A stretch of DNA of 64,000 nt from positions 6,644,166-6,708,165 of the forward strand of contig CAXIPT010000001.1 of NCBI GenBank assembly GCA_964030475.1, in the 5' to 3' direction. The stretch is from Tethya wilhelma. Its lineage: Eukaryota; Porifera; Demospongiae; Tethyida; Tethyidae. This document shows, in pieces, positions 29,404-42,046 of the stretch (the stretch's first letter is position 1; every line of letters starts with the position of its first letter). Position numbers and translations under genes: made by a program. Below the pieces are notes generated by a model. That model searched no databases. It saw only the letters and a list, made by a program, of their open reading frames with translations, and was not told the origin of the DNA.

Positions 29404-31310
29404 ATGGGGCTATCAGCATATTCAGTTGGTGCACTTCTGCTAGTGATCTTTGTGATGTTAGAAAGAGGAGAGAGCATGATATCACGAAGATGCAACTATA
29501 CCATCAAGTAAGCTCTATCTACAATGCTGTATATAGCTAGCTGTGCAAAAATTATAAACTGCATGCAACTGCATGTGCAGAAATATCATTTCAGAAGAGG
29601 AGCCCTGCAGCTATAGCTAGCTATACAGGATCATGACTTGAACTACTATAAATATTCTATCCACGTTTGATATAATATATTACAGAGCTAAGGCTAGTGC
29701 TAGGAATGACTTTCAAGAGACCAAGACCACATTCATTGTCCCAAGATGTCCTACCAATGGCATCACTTGGAACAAGCCACACTATCCCCACATCATCACT
29801 TTCTTCAAGAGCTACCGTTCCTTTGTTCTCTGTTTCAAGACTCTTACTCCAGGGGTGGCCATACACCGGCTCCACGGGACGTCGAGACAGCTGGTGGCTT
29901 CAAGCAACACAACAGATGGAGGCAGCATGGCCTGCCTTGAGTCACAGTGCAGCCATGTGACACTGCTCATGGAACCAGACGAAGGTGCTGCAGCAGCCCT
30001 ACATAGAGCATACTATACCTACTCTTATGCAGAGAAAAGGAGTAAGTTATTTATATTTATTTACTTCGAATTAATTTGTGTGCATATATTGGTAACGATG
30101 TTGAAAGAAAATTATTGAATATTTTATTTTTACACATGAACACCTGTATGGCCGTTACTTCAATGTGTCAGAATATCCCAAGTGCACTGAACTGTGTCAA
30201 CGTCGATGCTTATGCAGTGGAGAATATGGTGAGAACAGATTAGCTTTCTCATTTTTTGTGTACACTACATATGACAGTATGGAATCACTTGCATATAATT
30301 ATCACTAGCTATTAAAAACCAATAGATGACACAGAATCATCTATGGTAATCTTTATTTACTCTGATCAGTAAGAATTTTTAATCTTGCACTTTATGTATG
30401 TAGTCCTATAGATAAATCAAATAGTTGAGTTGCAATAATTAGGTTACCTAGAATAGCACCCAGCAGATCATGGAAATCCCATTACAATTTACAAGCATTA
30501 ATGACTTAATGTGTTTGTGTAGTCCACCATAATGGTCCTGTTAATGCAATAATCTAGATTGTGCAAAAGTGCACTCTACCAAGTTTGGTCTCCCAACATC
30601 TCAATGGCATGATAACATTATCATTGCCTCGCCGTCTCTCTCTATCGGCCTTTCTCTCCTCCCTATAGTGTTCGTTGGCAGGCTAGTACGCTCCAAGTAC
30701 GATGGCTCCAAAATATACACCCACTACTTCCAACTGACCGAGCACATCAAGTACAACAACTCTTACAATGAGGTTGCAACGGGCTTCCTACTCCCTCACG
30801 ACACTCAGCTGCAGTGCAGGGCCAATGGTGTCAGCACTTACAATATAAGCACCTACAACACGGTACCACTGACGTCCATCTCTGTGCAGAGGATCGGGAT
30901 AAGGTTTCACAATTCCCTTCACCCACAAGATATTCGAATGAGACCGCCTGGGTTTTTAGCATCCGGTGGAGCTGTCAAGATTTACAGCAAGTACCCACTC
31001 ACTGCAGAGCAGAAGTATCTTGTATCGGGAAATGTTGGCAGGCTCACTGTAGCTGGAAGAAACAGAGAGAGGTTTATCCTATGCTGTGCTGATGAGGATT
31101 GGAGTCATGCATTGGGTCAGCTAGAGGGACTGCTACACAGAAGTGAGTGCTGTAGATATCACCACTAGTAGGCTAGCCCACAACCACAAACAGTAAACAC
31201 TCTTACCTATATAGTACATTGTCATTGTAGAGCCTGAGGCCATTATGTTATTGACTGGAAATACTTGTTACCTGCCCCATCATTCCATATTTTACAATAC
31301 AATTCTGTAA
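29404..31310 (+). CDS. Unrecognised secreted or membrane protein (5 exons, 393 aa)
   Basis: I do not recognise the family. Exons are 29404-29507, 29686-30041, 30172-30228, 30558-31142 and 31231-31310; GT-AG boundaries close in phase to 393 aa. The ATG at 29404 starts a likely signal peptide or anchor (GLSAYSVGALLLVIFVMLE). Then come a Cys-containing domain (IVPRCPTNGITW...FVLCFKTLTPG...SQCSHVTLLMEP), a small Cys cluster in exon 3 (CTELCQRRCLC), and a second hydrophobic stretch (about residues 191-215, IIIASPSLSIGLSLLPIVFV). After that is a roughly 160-residue basic and aromatic domain ending near CCADEDWSHALGQLEGLL. It could be a single- or two-pass membrane protein. The small exon 3 and the start choice are the least certain parts. 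It converges on PEX10. Confidence 0.6.
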
Positions 31311-31356
31311 GCCACAATAATTAATCAAAATTAATGCTTTAATTATAAAGTACAAA

Positions 31357-32319
31357 TTAATTGTGATCAAAATGTTGTAAACACACCAACTTTTGAGGTT
31401 CAATTGCACTCCTACATATGGGACACTCCAGTTTCTCACTTGCCCATTCAGCAATACACTTCCAACAGAAAATATGTCCACAAGGTGTTGTCGTTTGGAC
31501 CTCACAGAATTCCAAACACAAGGGACATTTAAACTGTGAGTTGCAATCAAGTGCAGAGGAGTCCGCAGTGATACGAGGCCCACTATTAATATTCTGGGAT
31601 GGAGAAGAGTCAGTGCTAGCACCCCCAACATAGGTGTGCTGTTTCTTCTTCTTATTCAAGTTCCACAGCCACTTGATGAGTTTGAAACACAACTGAAACA
31701 GTATCAGCCAGCCTAAGATCCGATAGGTGCTCATCTGAGAGGCAGCCGTTCCCTCCATGCCATATCGCACCATCAGGTATCGCACTTGGGACACCCTCTT
31801 ACCAAAATGGTAGAAGAGTCCTTGAAGATAAAAGATTGCCAGATGCAGCCTGCTACTGCTGCTGAACACCTCTTCAACAAACCCCACTGCCTTCTCTAGT
31901 GTTTCGTATTGATCATTTGTTAGTTCTGAACTAAAATTTCGTTCTCTTATTCGTCGATACAACACTTCAAGGCTCTTCTCGACAGCATAAGGGCCTATAG
32001 TCTGCAGTAGAATGGCGAGTGTACGTCTGATAATACCTGGTACAGTGTAGCGTGGTGTCTGATTTGGTCCTATTTGTATGGTGTTGCAGTACTCTTCTCC
32101 TAGGGTCTGGTTCCCCAGTACTGTGGTGAGGCCATAGTAAGTGAGCTCAGCTATGAGTTGAAACTCTCTCTGCCATTTCAGCCACAGTCGGAGGGGCAAT
32201 GTTTGATAGGCAATGTCTGAGAGGAGAACAGTGATGTGATTGGTGTAGAAACGATCCTTCTGGTTGCTTCGAACCAGTTCAGGAGCTCCAGCAGCAAAAA
32301 GTTGAAGTTTAGTAGACAT
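31357..32319 (-). CDS. PEX10: Peroxisome biogenesis factor 10, RING E3 ligase (320 aa, single exon)
   Basis: PEX10 is the RING subunit of the PEX2-PEX10-PEX12 ubiquitin ligase in the peroxisomal membrane that recycles the PEX5 import receptor. The protein begins MSTKLQLFAAGAPELVRSNQKD, the typical PEX10 start. It then shows the Pex2/Pex12-type membrane domain (LSDIAYQTLPLRLWLKWQ..., RRTLAILLQTIGPYAVEKSLE) and ends in a C3HC4 RING (CPLCLEFCEVQTTTPCGHIF, CWKCIAEW, CPICR, about residues 267-305). Length matches the family (about 325 aa). It is uninterrupted by introns. It starts 290 bp from the divergent B3GNTL1-type gene, so the two probably share a promoter region. Confidence 0.97.
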   Translation of the reverse strand: MSTKLQLFAAGAPELVRSNQKDRFYTNHITVLLSDIAYQTLPLRLWLKWQREFQLIAELTYYGLTTVLGNQTLGEEYCNTIQIGPNQTPRYTVPGIIRRTLAILLQTIGPYAVEKSLEVLYRRIRERNFSSELTNDQYETLEKAVGFVEEVFSSSSRLHLAIFYLQGLFYHFGKRVSQVRYLMVRYGMEGTAASQMSTYRILGWLILFQLCFKLIKWLWNLNKKKKQHTYVGGASTDSSPSQNINSGPRITADSSALDCNSQFKCPLCLEFCEVQTTTPCGHIFCWKCIAEWASEKLECPICRSAIEPQKLVCLQHFDHN

Positions 32320-32609
32320 TTGGTTGACCTGGTTTGCATGTACATGTATGATGAACCATATAAATTATTTGCTGATATTGTGAAAGCAGAAAGGAGATGC
32401 ACAGTCTACGGCTAATCTGTGCATGTGTGAGAGAATGACTATACTTACTTTTAATGGTAGTAGGTCTAACTCAGCTGCAGCTCACCAACTCGTGTGCTCC
32501 CTTCAAAGTAGGTAGATCTGCTCCATCCCCTCAGTTGAGAAAATTTCTAAATAGTGCACACTTTCATTGTTTGCTGATGGTGCAAATCTCACATGAGTGC
32601 TCACTACTA
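32320..32609. promoter_or_regulatory. Shared promoter region between PEX10 and the B3GNTL1-type gene
   Basis: A 290-bp gap separates two divergent start codons. No TATA box is obvious. Upstream untranslated exons cannot be excluded. Confidence 0.4.
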
Positions 32610-34444
32610 ATGGCTGCTCGTGCTATGGAACAAGTGGACGTGGTACGTCACAATTATGTTTAGTGTTAGATCACAGATTCAATCTTGCTGTTATTCCTAC
32701 ATATTGATTCTCAGGCCATAATCATGCCTGTTTACAATGCTGCTAACTGGCTCCAGGAGACACTGGATTCTGTTTGGAGACAAACATTTACAGGATCCAT
32801 GGAATTGTCCATTTTTAATGATGCATCAACTGTAAGTTCACAAGGCAACATGCATATAATTTATTATGGATAAATACAATCATGCATAGAGTCATTGTTT
32901 TTCCTTTTATAGGACTTGTCTATGTCAATCTTGAAGTCATGGCAACCAAAGTTTGATGAACGAAGCATCAAGGTTGTGGTGAGTGAGAGTGATGAAGAAC
33001 AACCGAGAGGAGGTAGGGGTAGATCTTTATCAGCAAGCTAGCTGTGTTTACAGGATACCATTATATTAAAATAATAAATTATATTGATGTGTTTGGTAGC
33101 CGGGTTTGCAAGAAATCAGGCCATCAAACAAAGCTCTGGAAAGTTTCTCTGTTTGTTGGATGCGGTGAGTTGATTTTTTAGCTCCCATCTGTGATTTATA
33201 CACTATGAGGCATGTCATTACTAAAATATAGGATGATGTCATGGAACCAGAGCGGATTGAACTACAATATGCTACAGCTCTGCAAAACCCTGATGCTGTT
33301 AGTGACTGAGTGAATGACTGCCAGTAGATTTGTGCTGACATCAACTGTACATCCACTGTATATTTTGTGCAGCTCATAGGCAGTTGCTTCAGTAGAACCC
33401 CTGCCAATTCAACAGAGAGGTACACAAGGTGGTCTAACAGTCTCACACCGTCTCAACTCTACACTCAAGTATGTCTCATAGTATCCTGTTGATGATCTAT
33501 GTGCAGTGCATTACAATACAATCCACCCCTATGTACAGGCATTTACTGCATTTGGGCCAACCCTCATAATGCCCACCTGGTTTGGAGCAAGGTGGCTATT
33601 TGAAAGAGTTGGACTGTTTTCAGAGGAAGGAAAGGTCAGGAGAGAGGACCCAGACACTCACTAGCCACCTTTAATGACTCTGACTCTCTCTCCCTCTCCC
33701 TACAGGGAACACCAGAGGATGTGATATTCTACTACAAGCATTTAGCTCTTGGTGGACAGCTAGTGAGGGTTGACAGGCCATTGCTGGTGTATCGCTACCA
33801 CCAAGGATCTGTGACATTTCAAATTGATCGGTAGGTTATCTGTCAATGCTAGCTACATATACGAAAAAACTAATGCCTCACCATGCAGAGTGACCATATG
33901 GAATCTGAGGGTGGCAGCAATACAAGACTTTGTATTATCCAAGTGGACTCATTTCACCATTTGGAACGCTGGAAAACAGGGGAGAAGACTCTTTCGTTCG
34001 CTCAAACCAGAAAATAGGGACAAGGTTGCAAGCATACAAACATTCTGAAAGTTGTCTTATGCTTTTGCGGTACACTACAGGTAGTGGCTTTTTGTGATGT
34101 GGATCAGAAGAAAATAGACAAGGGCATGTACATCTACGAAGATAGCAAGGTTTCTAACTCCATAAATAATGCATTTTCTCATAATAATTACAATTGTTAC
34201 ACAGTCTATCGATATCGTGAAATAGGTCATCCCAAAGCCTACCATCCCCATTGTACATTTCAGTGCAGCTACACCTCCATTCCTACTGTGTGTCAAATGG
34301 GTATGTACCAATTCTTATTATTATTCCCCCAAAATAAAAGATTCAAATGTCAATCTATCACAGGAGCTGACTAATGGAGGGTTTGAAAAGAACCTGTCTT
34401 CATTGAACCTCAAAGAAGGAAGTGACTACTATCATTTTAGCTGA
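32610..34444 (+). CDS. B3GNTL1: B3GNTL1-type glycosyltransferase family 2 protein (12 exons, 352 aa)
   Basis: Exons: 32610-32642, 32715-32831, 32913-33012, 33100-33164, 33232-33297, 33373-33468, 33539-33634, 33706-33830, 33889-34024, 34081-34149, 34226-34300, 34364-34444; 352 aa against about 361 in human. The order follows the human protein: [18 protein letters not shown] (GT-A nucleotide-sugar fold), GTMELS-type strand, [20 protein letters not shown], the metal-binding DADD region, [61 protein letters not shown] and the conserved end GSDYYHFS. It has no signal anchor, so it is probably soluble. Donor and acceptor substrates of this orphan family are not settled. The donor after exon 5 (GTTAGT) is weak. 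Confidence 0.93.
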
Positions 34445-35159
34445 CTGGAGAGGCTGGAAGTTATCAAGAACAAGAGTCCATGTGACAGGTTGCTAGTGAG
34501 CTAGCCTCGTCCCCTGGGGACGAGGCTACTAGTGAGCATGCGTGAAGAGGAAAACAACATACAGACGACATCTTTACAACAAACACAAGAAGTCACAGAA
34601 CAAATGGACACACACTGACAGAGATGTTACATTTTTGCTAAATAAATGTCTAGTACACTGCTGTTCACAGTCTATGATGAAGTTTCTGAGCCACTTCTGA
34701 CTGATTCTGTATGCATGCATGCATGGCCATTATCAGTACCATTTCTACCATAAATGATACTATTCTCTAAATCAACTCACTTCTCCTATAGTGTGTTGGC
34801 CAGTTTATTCTTTCTTGCTCCCATTTCTTCGTACCAGGACCAAAAAGAACTAAAAGAGGGCCTACAGAGAGGAATGTTCTAATTAACACGCACCATACGT
34901 CTAATTCTCACAAAAGCAGCTGTGTACAGCTCTCCTTACCTAATACACCCATTGCACATGATAGTACCAGCACTGGTTGCTTTGCCCAGGCCATATACAT
35001 CCAACTGGAGAACGATTTTATCGGGTTCACCATGATTCTTCTCTTTTCAAGGTTTTTGCAATCAAAAATTGTACGGGCCGTCGAAAAAAATTTTTCGGCT
35101 CGTTATTTTCCATGGCAACTGCAAAGCTTGCACTGTGAACCGCAAGATCAAAGTCAAAG
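34445..35159. other. 3' UTR and spacer before the phosphatase gene
   Basis: Contains the small palindrome at 34493 and a candidate polyadenylation signal (CTAAATAAATG at about 34638). No coding sequence seen apart from short spurious frames. Confidence 0.4.
34493..34537. mobile_element. 27-nt perfect palindrome with exact 9-bp target duplication
   Basis: Positions 34502-34528 are a perfect palindrome about one central T, starting TAGCCTCGTCCCC and ending GGGGACGAGGCTA. The 9 bases CTAGTGAGC occur exactly before (34493-34501) and after it (34529-34537). The ends match the larger palindrome at 16001-16073. It lies 50 bp after the B3GNTL1-type stop codon, inside the probable 3' UTR. Confidence 0.8.
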
Positions 35160-36920
35160 ATGTCTTTGGAAGTACCCGGAGGGGAAGAGGCTGGAGCTGT
35201 TGGCACAACCCCATCTTCTCAAACAGTGGGAACACTGGATGTTGACCTATTGCTGAATAGATTACTTTCCTTCAAGGATAATCCTGGGAAACAGGTAACC
35301 TACATAGCAGCTGTTCAAATTATGAGTTTCAGAGTTTTAATTTTCCTATTTACACCTGCTATTAACACCACACTATTAAAGATTTTAGAATTGAAAATAA
35401 TTTGTTATAATTTTCAGGCATCTTGTTATCTTTGCAGGTGAACATGCCAGAGAATCAGATTCGGCAGCTGTGCAATAGGGCGAGGGAAATCTTTCTCTCT
35501 CAACCTTCACTTTTAGAGTTGTCAGCTCCAGTGGTCATCTGTGGTGATATCCACGGACAGTATGCAGACCTTCTAAGGCACTTTGACAAAGCTGGTTATC
35601 CTCCAGACAAAAATTTCCTTTTCTTAGGCGATTATGTTGACAGGTATATAGGTCCGCTGCTATTGAATGTTCAGCAATAGTACTCAGTCAGGTGGAGGCC
35701 TAATTGCTGCAACTGCTCTATGTATAACTTGTCAAGTATTCTTCCTTCTTTCTTCTTACTTACCGGCTATAGGGGTAAACTGTCACTAGAGAGCATTTGT
35801 CTTCTATTGGCCTATAAGGTGAAGTATCCTGAGAATATGTTTCTACTGAGAGGCAACCACGAGAGTGCAAGTATCAATAGGTTTGAAATTTGGTAGATTG
35901 TTATAATTATTGTCATCTCAAATATTATTGTGTCTGTGCATTAGGATTTATGGATTCTATGATGAGTGCAAGAGGCGCTACAGTATCAAGCTATGGAAAA
36001 CATTCACCGACTGTTTCAACTGCCTTCCTCTTGGTATTAAATCGCATGCATTGTGCACTTCAGGCTTGTTGACTCTGTACATGGATGTCCATTGCTTTAG
36101 CTGCTGTAGTGGAGAACAATATTTTCTGCATGCACGGAGGACTCTCACCAGACCTGACTGATTTAGATATGGTAATGTTTGTCGACTAGTATGTTGGCTA
36201 TGCCACTTCAGTAATGTTGTAAAATACACACTACAGATTCGCAGCCTCGAGCGTCCTCTTGATGTCCCAGATCGTGGTCTCGTTTGTGATCTTCTGTGGT
36301 CAGACCCTGACGAAGTACTGTTTAATGATGTTGTGAAAATGACATGTGGAATAATGGGTATTTTTAATATTTCAGGATATCACAGGTTGGGGTGAAAATG
36401 ATAGAGGTGTGTCCTACACTTTTGGAGGAGATGTTGTAAGAGATTTTCTCCAGAAGCACAAATTGAGCCTAATATGTAGAGCACATCAGGTGGTTGAAGA
36501 TGGATATCAATTCTTTCAGAAAAGACAGGTGAGAATTTGTTCAGTCATCGCCATGAGTTTTCTAAAATGCAGGGTAGTTCTAGCTTTAAACCATGCAGGC
36601 TCTTTTCCCACTACTGTTTAATTTTATGTCTGGGAAACACTAGCAAGAGAGAGAGTCTGGTTTGAAGCTGGTGTAGTCCGATGTGCTATTAATGCTAATC
36701 TCTCTCATCACTGTTCAGCTTGTGACAGTGTTCAGTGCACCAAACTATTGTGGAGAGTTTGACAACGCTGCTGGCCTGCTCAATGTAACTGAAGACCTCA
36801 CCTGTTCATTCTCTATCATACCAGTGAGTGGGGTAGCATTAATGATGTGTTTAATGTGGTGACCAGCTACTTAGATTGTGGCTTTCTATCCCTCAGCCTA
36901 AAACCAATCAAGAGGACTAA
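35160..36920 (+). CDS. PP1-like serine/threonine protein phosphatase (9 exons, 322 aa)
   Basis: Exons: 35160-35294, 35438-35643, 35773-35880, 35945-36033, 36101-36171, 36237-36314, 36376-36528, 36719-36823, 36897-36920; 322 aa in phase. It is a metallophosphatase of the PPP family that removes phosphate from Ser/Thr. The metal and catalytic motifs are intact: [29 protein letters not shown], the PP1-like [36 protein letters not shown] and [11 protein letters not shown]. It differs from canonical PP1 by a Gly/Glu-rich head of about 25 extra residues, a short tail (PKTNQED) and several core substitutions, so it is a divergent PP1-like paralog rather than the main catalytic subunit. It probably acts as a holoenzyme core with targeting subunits. 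Confidence 0.92.
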
Positions 36921-37471
36921 ATATCAAGGGTCTGTTTGCTAGGTTGTCCCCTATAGTATGTTCCTCCACCTCTGCACACTGAAGCTATCATCTATCTCCA
37001 TGACTGTCAGCATCATCATTTATTCTGGCTGAAAGTTTCCAGTAGTATACTGAGTCCCAGCTCATCTATAGCTCTTGCATTATGTTATGGTGACTCTTAT
37101 AATAGAAGACTGTGTATAAGTATGTATATAGCTATAACAATAATTATTAATGGTATGACTATAGACTTTAGATTGTCTAATTATTCCCACTGAGTCCTAT
37201 CATATATCAGTCTCAAAACAATTGTGCAATTTGATCTTGAATGCATGCCATCAATGGCCATGTGGCCTGCAGTCCCTGACCCCCAGCATCCACACTGGCA
37301 AAAACATATATAGTCTTTGAGTAACTGTTATCACACATGTTATGTACAAAGAAAAATTAATAAATGGGTAAGCTTAATTCATAGGGGGTATAACAATAAC
37401 GCTACAAAATACATACACACTATGATGATGATTACGTGCACACTCAATTCACACAAAGGAACACAGATCGA
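36921..37471. other. Convergent 3' spacer between phosphatase and cytohesin genes
   Basis: AT-rich; no supported coding sequence. Confidence 0.4.
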
Positions 37472-40400
37472 TCAATCTAAGCCGGGTAGCTCAAGTCCCT
37501 GGACACTGGTGATCCTTCTCTTTCTCTGTTGAAAGGCGTCGTACACAGAGTCCTTCTTGATGCTTGCTCTGATTGACATGATCCACTCCTCAGCCTCCTC
37601 CTCACTATTGGCTTGAAGACGATAGAACTCGTGATTTCCTAAAATCAGATCGAACACAGATAAAATTAACAGGTTGGCATTAACTCAAGTATGTACTTAT
37701 CAGTAAAAATGAGAATGTACCCTATCTCACCTGGTACAGGCTTTCCTTCTGAATCTTTCTTCCATGCCTTTATCACACCATTTTCAGAGTAGATCTCAAA
37801 ACAGTTATTCTACAATAAAATGCACATAGAGTGCCATGCAGATTGATCAGCTCTCAATAGTTCACAACAATCATTGCTATCAAGAAACAAGACTACAGTG
37901 TTGCTACTACTCACTGAAGGAGCCTTGGGATCTATGACCAGTCTCACATCAAGATGTGGCTCGAGTGGAATACTACCAATTAGACCGTCATCTTGCTGTA
38001 GGTGGGAAGAAGGAATCACTTTGAATGTTACAGCAGGTTGTGTACCAACTAGTCACCAAGTGAACTTACACTGGGCTGTTTGAAGTAGTAGAGCATGCCT
38101 TCCTTGAGAATGAACCACCTGCGGTGTTTGGATTTATACTTTCCTCCCTCTTTTGTCAGCCATCCTTCTCTCTCTGGGTTGAAGAATGTTTCTGCTAGTC
38201 CCCCCTCTCCATCAGGCACTTTGAACTCCTCTTTCTTGACATCTTCATACAAACTCTACACAAAATGACAACAAATGTGTGTTAGCGCACGTGTGGGGGA
38301 GTAAGGTGCACATCAACACAGTCACGTACAAAATTCAAACAGCAAATAACAGAACATCCTATTTTATTACAGCTAGTCATGCAGTTAGTTGTAGGTCAGG
38401 CATTGATGGCATTACTATCAAGATTAAATGAGTGGACAGTGAAACTACATTTGGCAGAGGGAAAATGGTTCAGAGCCAAATTTGTCACATTTCAAAGCGA
38501 GTGAGAGAAAAACTGTCCATAGTTTCAACAGGAAATGACACATAGACAAGAGTACAATATACCACAAACCAGTCAGCACAACTACTTGCACTTTCACAAT
38601 AGCTATCACTATCACAACTGGGGAAAACTATCAACGATCAGACTTACGATCAGATAGTCCCGAGGGAGGTCGGCTCCGTTGTTGATGCCACGGTTCATGC
38701 TCACGAATCGGTCCACGGTTGGTTTGTCCTTCACACTGGGGTTGTAGATGCTAGTGTGGAGCATGATGACAGCATAGGAGAGGACATAGGCTGTGTCTGT
38801 GGGTGAGCATGTGCATAACGTTGCATGATTGTGCTTGTGTATTCTAGCAAACGTAAATGTTACTGTTTGTGACTTCAAAACATTTAAAAGCACAGACTTA
38901 GGATGTACCAGTGTTGTCCAGTACACCACCTGGGTTGCACTCCAGGTATCTGGCGGCAAAGATCTCCATGATACGATCGATCTTTTGAGCTTCACCAGGA
39001 AGATGGAAGCTCCACAGAAACACTCTGCACATGTGCGTGTGTGTGTGTGTGTGTGTGTGAATGTGTGAGTGAGTGTTTTTATATTGCCTAGCAACAAAGC
39101 CTAATTGCCACTGAGTGTATGTGGTGTTCATATGTTCACCATGGGTGTGTGCTGTGTGTAAACAATAAACTATGCTACTCACCTCAAAGCGTCCACAAGT
39201 GACTTTCCTTTGAAGTCATGTAAACCAATGAATTTCTTCAACACGTCAATATTGAAGTCCTTCCTACAGATGGTGCATGAGAGGGCACACAAAAGAAGAA
39301 CGCATTAAAAACGTGAGTGTAGGTTGTAACCTAATTTCTTTTCACAATGGAACAGTAACACGAGCTAAGTATTATTCAATTTTCAACAGTGTTCCACTCA
39401 CGCTTCTCCAAGGTAGTCTCCAATGGATCTCTTGTTGAGCAGCTCTCCTTTTAAAAGGTACTCAGCCACTTCAGCAGCCGAGTCTCCAATAATACCGTGA
39501 GACTGAAGGAACTTAATACCCTGGAGGACACAGCATGGGGTGTGGGAAAGTATGATGTGAGGGGGTAAGGAAAATAACGGAGATACAGTTCAAGAGTGAG
39601 TGAATGTGTATTTATTCCCCCCCCCCCACACACACACACGTGCACACATGCACAAAAAAACAACTTATACTGTTACAATCATAAGTTATTTAGGACTCTT
39701 GTTTTTTTGTACACATTGATCTTAAGAAGTCAGTTTCAATTTACTCACAAAGGCTGGATTGATTGTTTGTTGCACTGAGACAATATCAACAACAAACACA
39801 CAAGTTTTAATCAGCTGCATGGCAGTTTAGTCTGACAGTCTTCCAAAATAGGAACCATGTACATGTGTAGTCTAGTCTAGAGCATGTCACTGCAGCCCTG
39901 CACAATACTCTATATCGGAGACCACGATCTGTCTTACCTCTTTAGGACTGGTGTTGAACTTGTTTCGGCCATTTCTGATGATTCTTTGCTTCTCTTTCTC
40001 TGCCCGAATCTCTCTGAAGGAAGCACACACAGAGAGATAAACGGGAAATGTCAACGCAAAACACAAGCACAAAATTGAATAAGATTACTATATAGCACTA
40101 GTCTTACTCCAGGAAACAAGGTCATGTGTATTACAAATATGCACTCATCATAGATAATATATGCACTATGCACTCATCAACACACAACATAAAGCTTCAC
40201 ACAAACTTAAGAAAGTAGGAAACTTATTGCTTACAGAAGACTCTGTAATGATGTCCATACACACACACAACATACTATTCCAACAGCTAATATCAACTTA
40301 CTCATCATTTGCTTCATCTAAAGCAGCCAACTCATTGTCAATGTCAATTATCTGCCGCCTTAGCTCCTACAAACAAAACAAACAAACATAAAACAGTGTG

Positions 40401-40523
40401 CTTAGCATTAATTTCTGGTTTATTTACTTGTATCTCTATGTAGAGCCGTTCTTTCTCTTCTCTGATATCTTTCAGAAGTTTTTCCTCTTCTACCGACCTT
40501 GTTAGCTGTTCATTAACCGCCAT
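37472..40523 (-). CDS. Cytohesin-type ARF guanine-nucleotide exchange factor (11 exons, 404 aa)
   Basis: Cytohesins load GTP on ARF GTPases at PIP3-containing membranes. Exons (minus): 40523-40428, 40366-40302, 40013-39938, 39520-39402, 39263-39183, 39024-38909, 38796-38648, 38255-38070, 37995-37915, 37809-37731, 37638-37472; 404 aa, the usual length. Order: N-terminal coiled coil (about 1-60, [20 protein letters not shown]), Sec7 domain (about 80-265, with the Glu-finger motif [12 protein letters not shown] and [37 protein letters not shown]), then a PH domain (about 270-390, [35 protein letters not shown]). It ends with a basic/neutral segment ([17 protein letters not shown]). The PH loop [13 protein letters not shown] has the Lys/Arg pattern for phosphoinositide binding. 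It lies 245 bp downstream of the PLC gene on the same strand. Confidence 0.96.
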
Positions 40524-40768
40524 TGATGTCCATACACACCCCTCAAAAGCTAGCTCTCTTTCACGTCTTGAAGTATTTGGAGCTGATATAAACTTTGACC
40601 TTCAGACACAAGTATTACGTAATGTCAAAACACAGCTTTACAAAGTAACGACCACAACCATATCAGTCGACATGACATTGTAATAATAGATGAGTTAAAA
40701 AACTAACAAGTATGCAAAAAAAGAGAGAGGGTTAATTCTAAAAAATATACACAAAATATTAAACAGGT

Positions 40769-41994
40769 TCAATTGAGGTCATCTGAATCATGTACTTCGA
40801 CTTTGAGGAATATCTCCTTCTCAGGAACAGAGTCTGAGACGGACTCCTCAAAACCACCAGCACCATTGGCAGTCAGTGGACCAGTTGGCTCTATGCTCAG
40901 CAGCACAGGTGGACTAGTAGGAGGAGTTGGGTCAACCACTGTAGTAGCACTCCTTTGTTTGGATGCAGTAAGCACTACATTTCCACCGGCAACACTCACA
41001 CCTCCTATCACAAGAGAGTCACTGTCGTCACTAAAAATGGGCGAACTGCTGTTCATGACTTCAGCAATGGAGCTATCCAAATTGGGCGGGCTGCTGAATC
41101 TCCTCGGCGCCTGTTGAACCATTGCACTGCTCCTTTGCTTGAAAGCAATAGGATTGATGGATTTGGTGACGTCAATGTCTCCATTCAACTCCAGCTCTGG
41201 CTCTTCAATGATAGAGGCAAGAGCATCACCATCTTTGCTGTCCATTTTGCTCATCTTTCTTGGTGCATTTGACACCCAAGAGGAGCCAACCTTCTTCTTG
41301 ATGCGAACAAAGAGACCCGACTCAGGAATCAGCTCACCACCAGCAGTACGCATGGGAACAAACTTGATACCTGTAAACGAAATAATAATCGTCATAACTG
41401 ACAACTTTACTTTAGATCTGTGTTCTGGGACGTCCCAAAGTACCTCAAATAGCCAAATTTATATAACAATCAATGCCTGTGCATTCTAGCTTGATCATGA
41501 AACTATATTTTGGAGTTAGAGTAGGTAATTCTTGATCATACCTGATTGGAGACTGATGAGGGGGATGCAGTTTTGACCAACTAGTTTTTTTCCTTCTCCT
41601 TCCACTCTGAAGTACACCAGACACTGTAGAGACACAGTGAACAATCACCAAGTTATACGTGGCATTATAATACCAGAGTGTATTTTCAGTCAGAGTGTAC
41701 TGTAATACTTTTTTTCTAGCGTACCAGTTCAGGCATCAGAATTTGTTTGGTCAGTTTGTGAAGGTCTTTTTTCCACTGTGGCCAGAATGGTTTCGCGCTC
41801 TGTAGAGAATATAAGCAACCTTCATTACTACCATGTCATAACAAACTATAGGTGATTTAAACTTTTGCTTACACTAGCTTGCGGTTCCATTTTGCAGCTG
41901 TCAATTGGAATACCATATGTGTGAATGTCCACGGTTATGGGACTGCTCTTCTTCTTCCAGAGCCTCTGTCCTGACAAGAGCTACAGGAGTGTGT

Positions 41995-42046
<52 letters not shown>

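Noticed and set aside
29657..29875. Antisense frame opposite exon 2 of the unrecognised protein
   Set aside because: The + strand model has good splice sites and phase; the antisense frame has no recognisable features.
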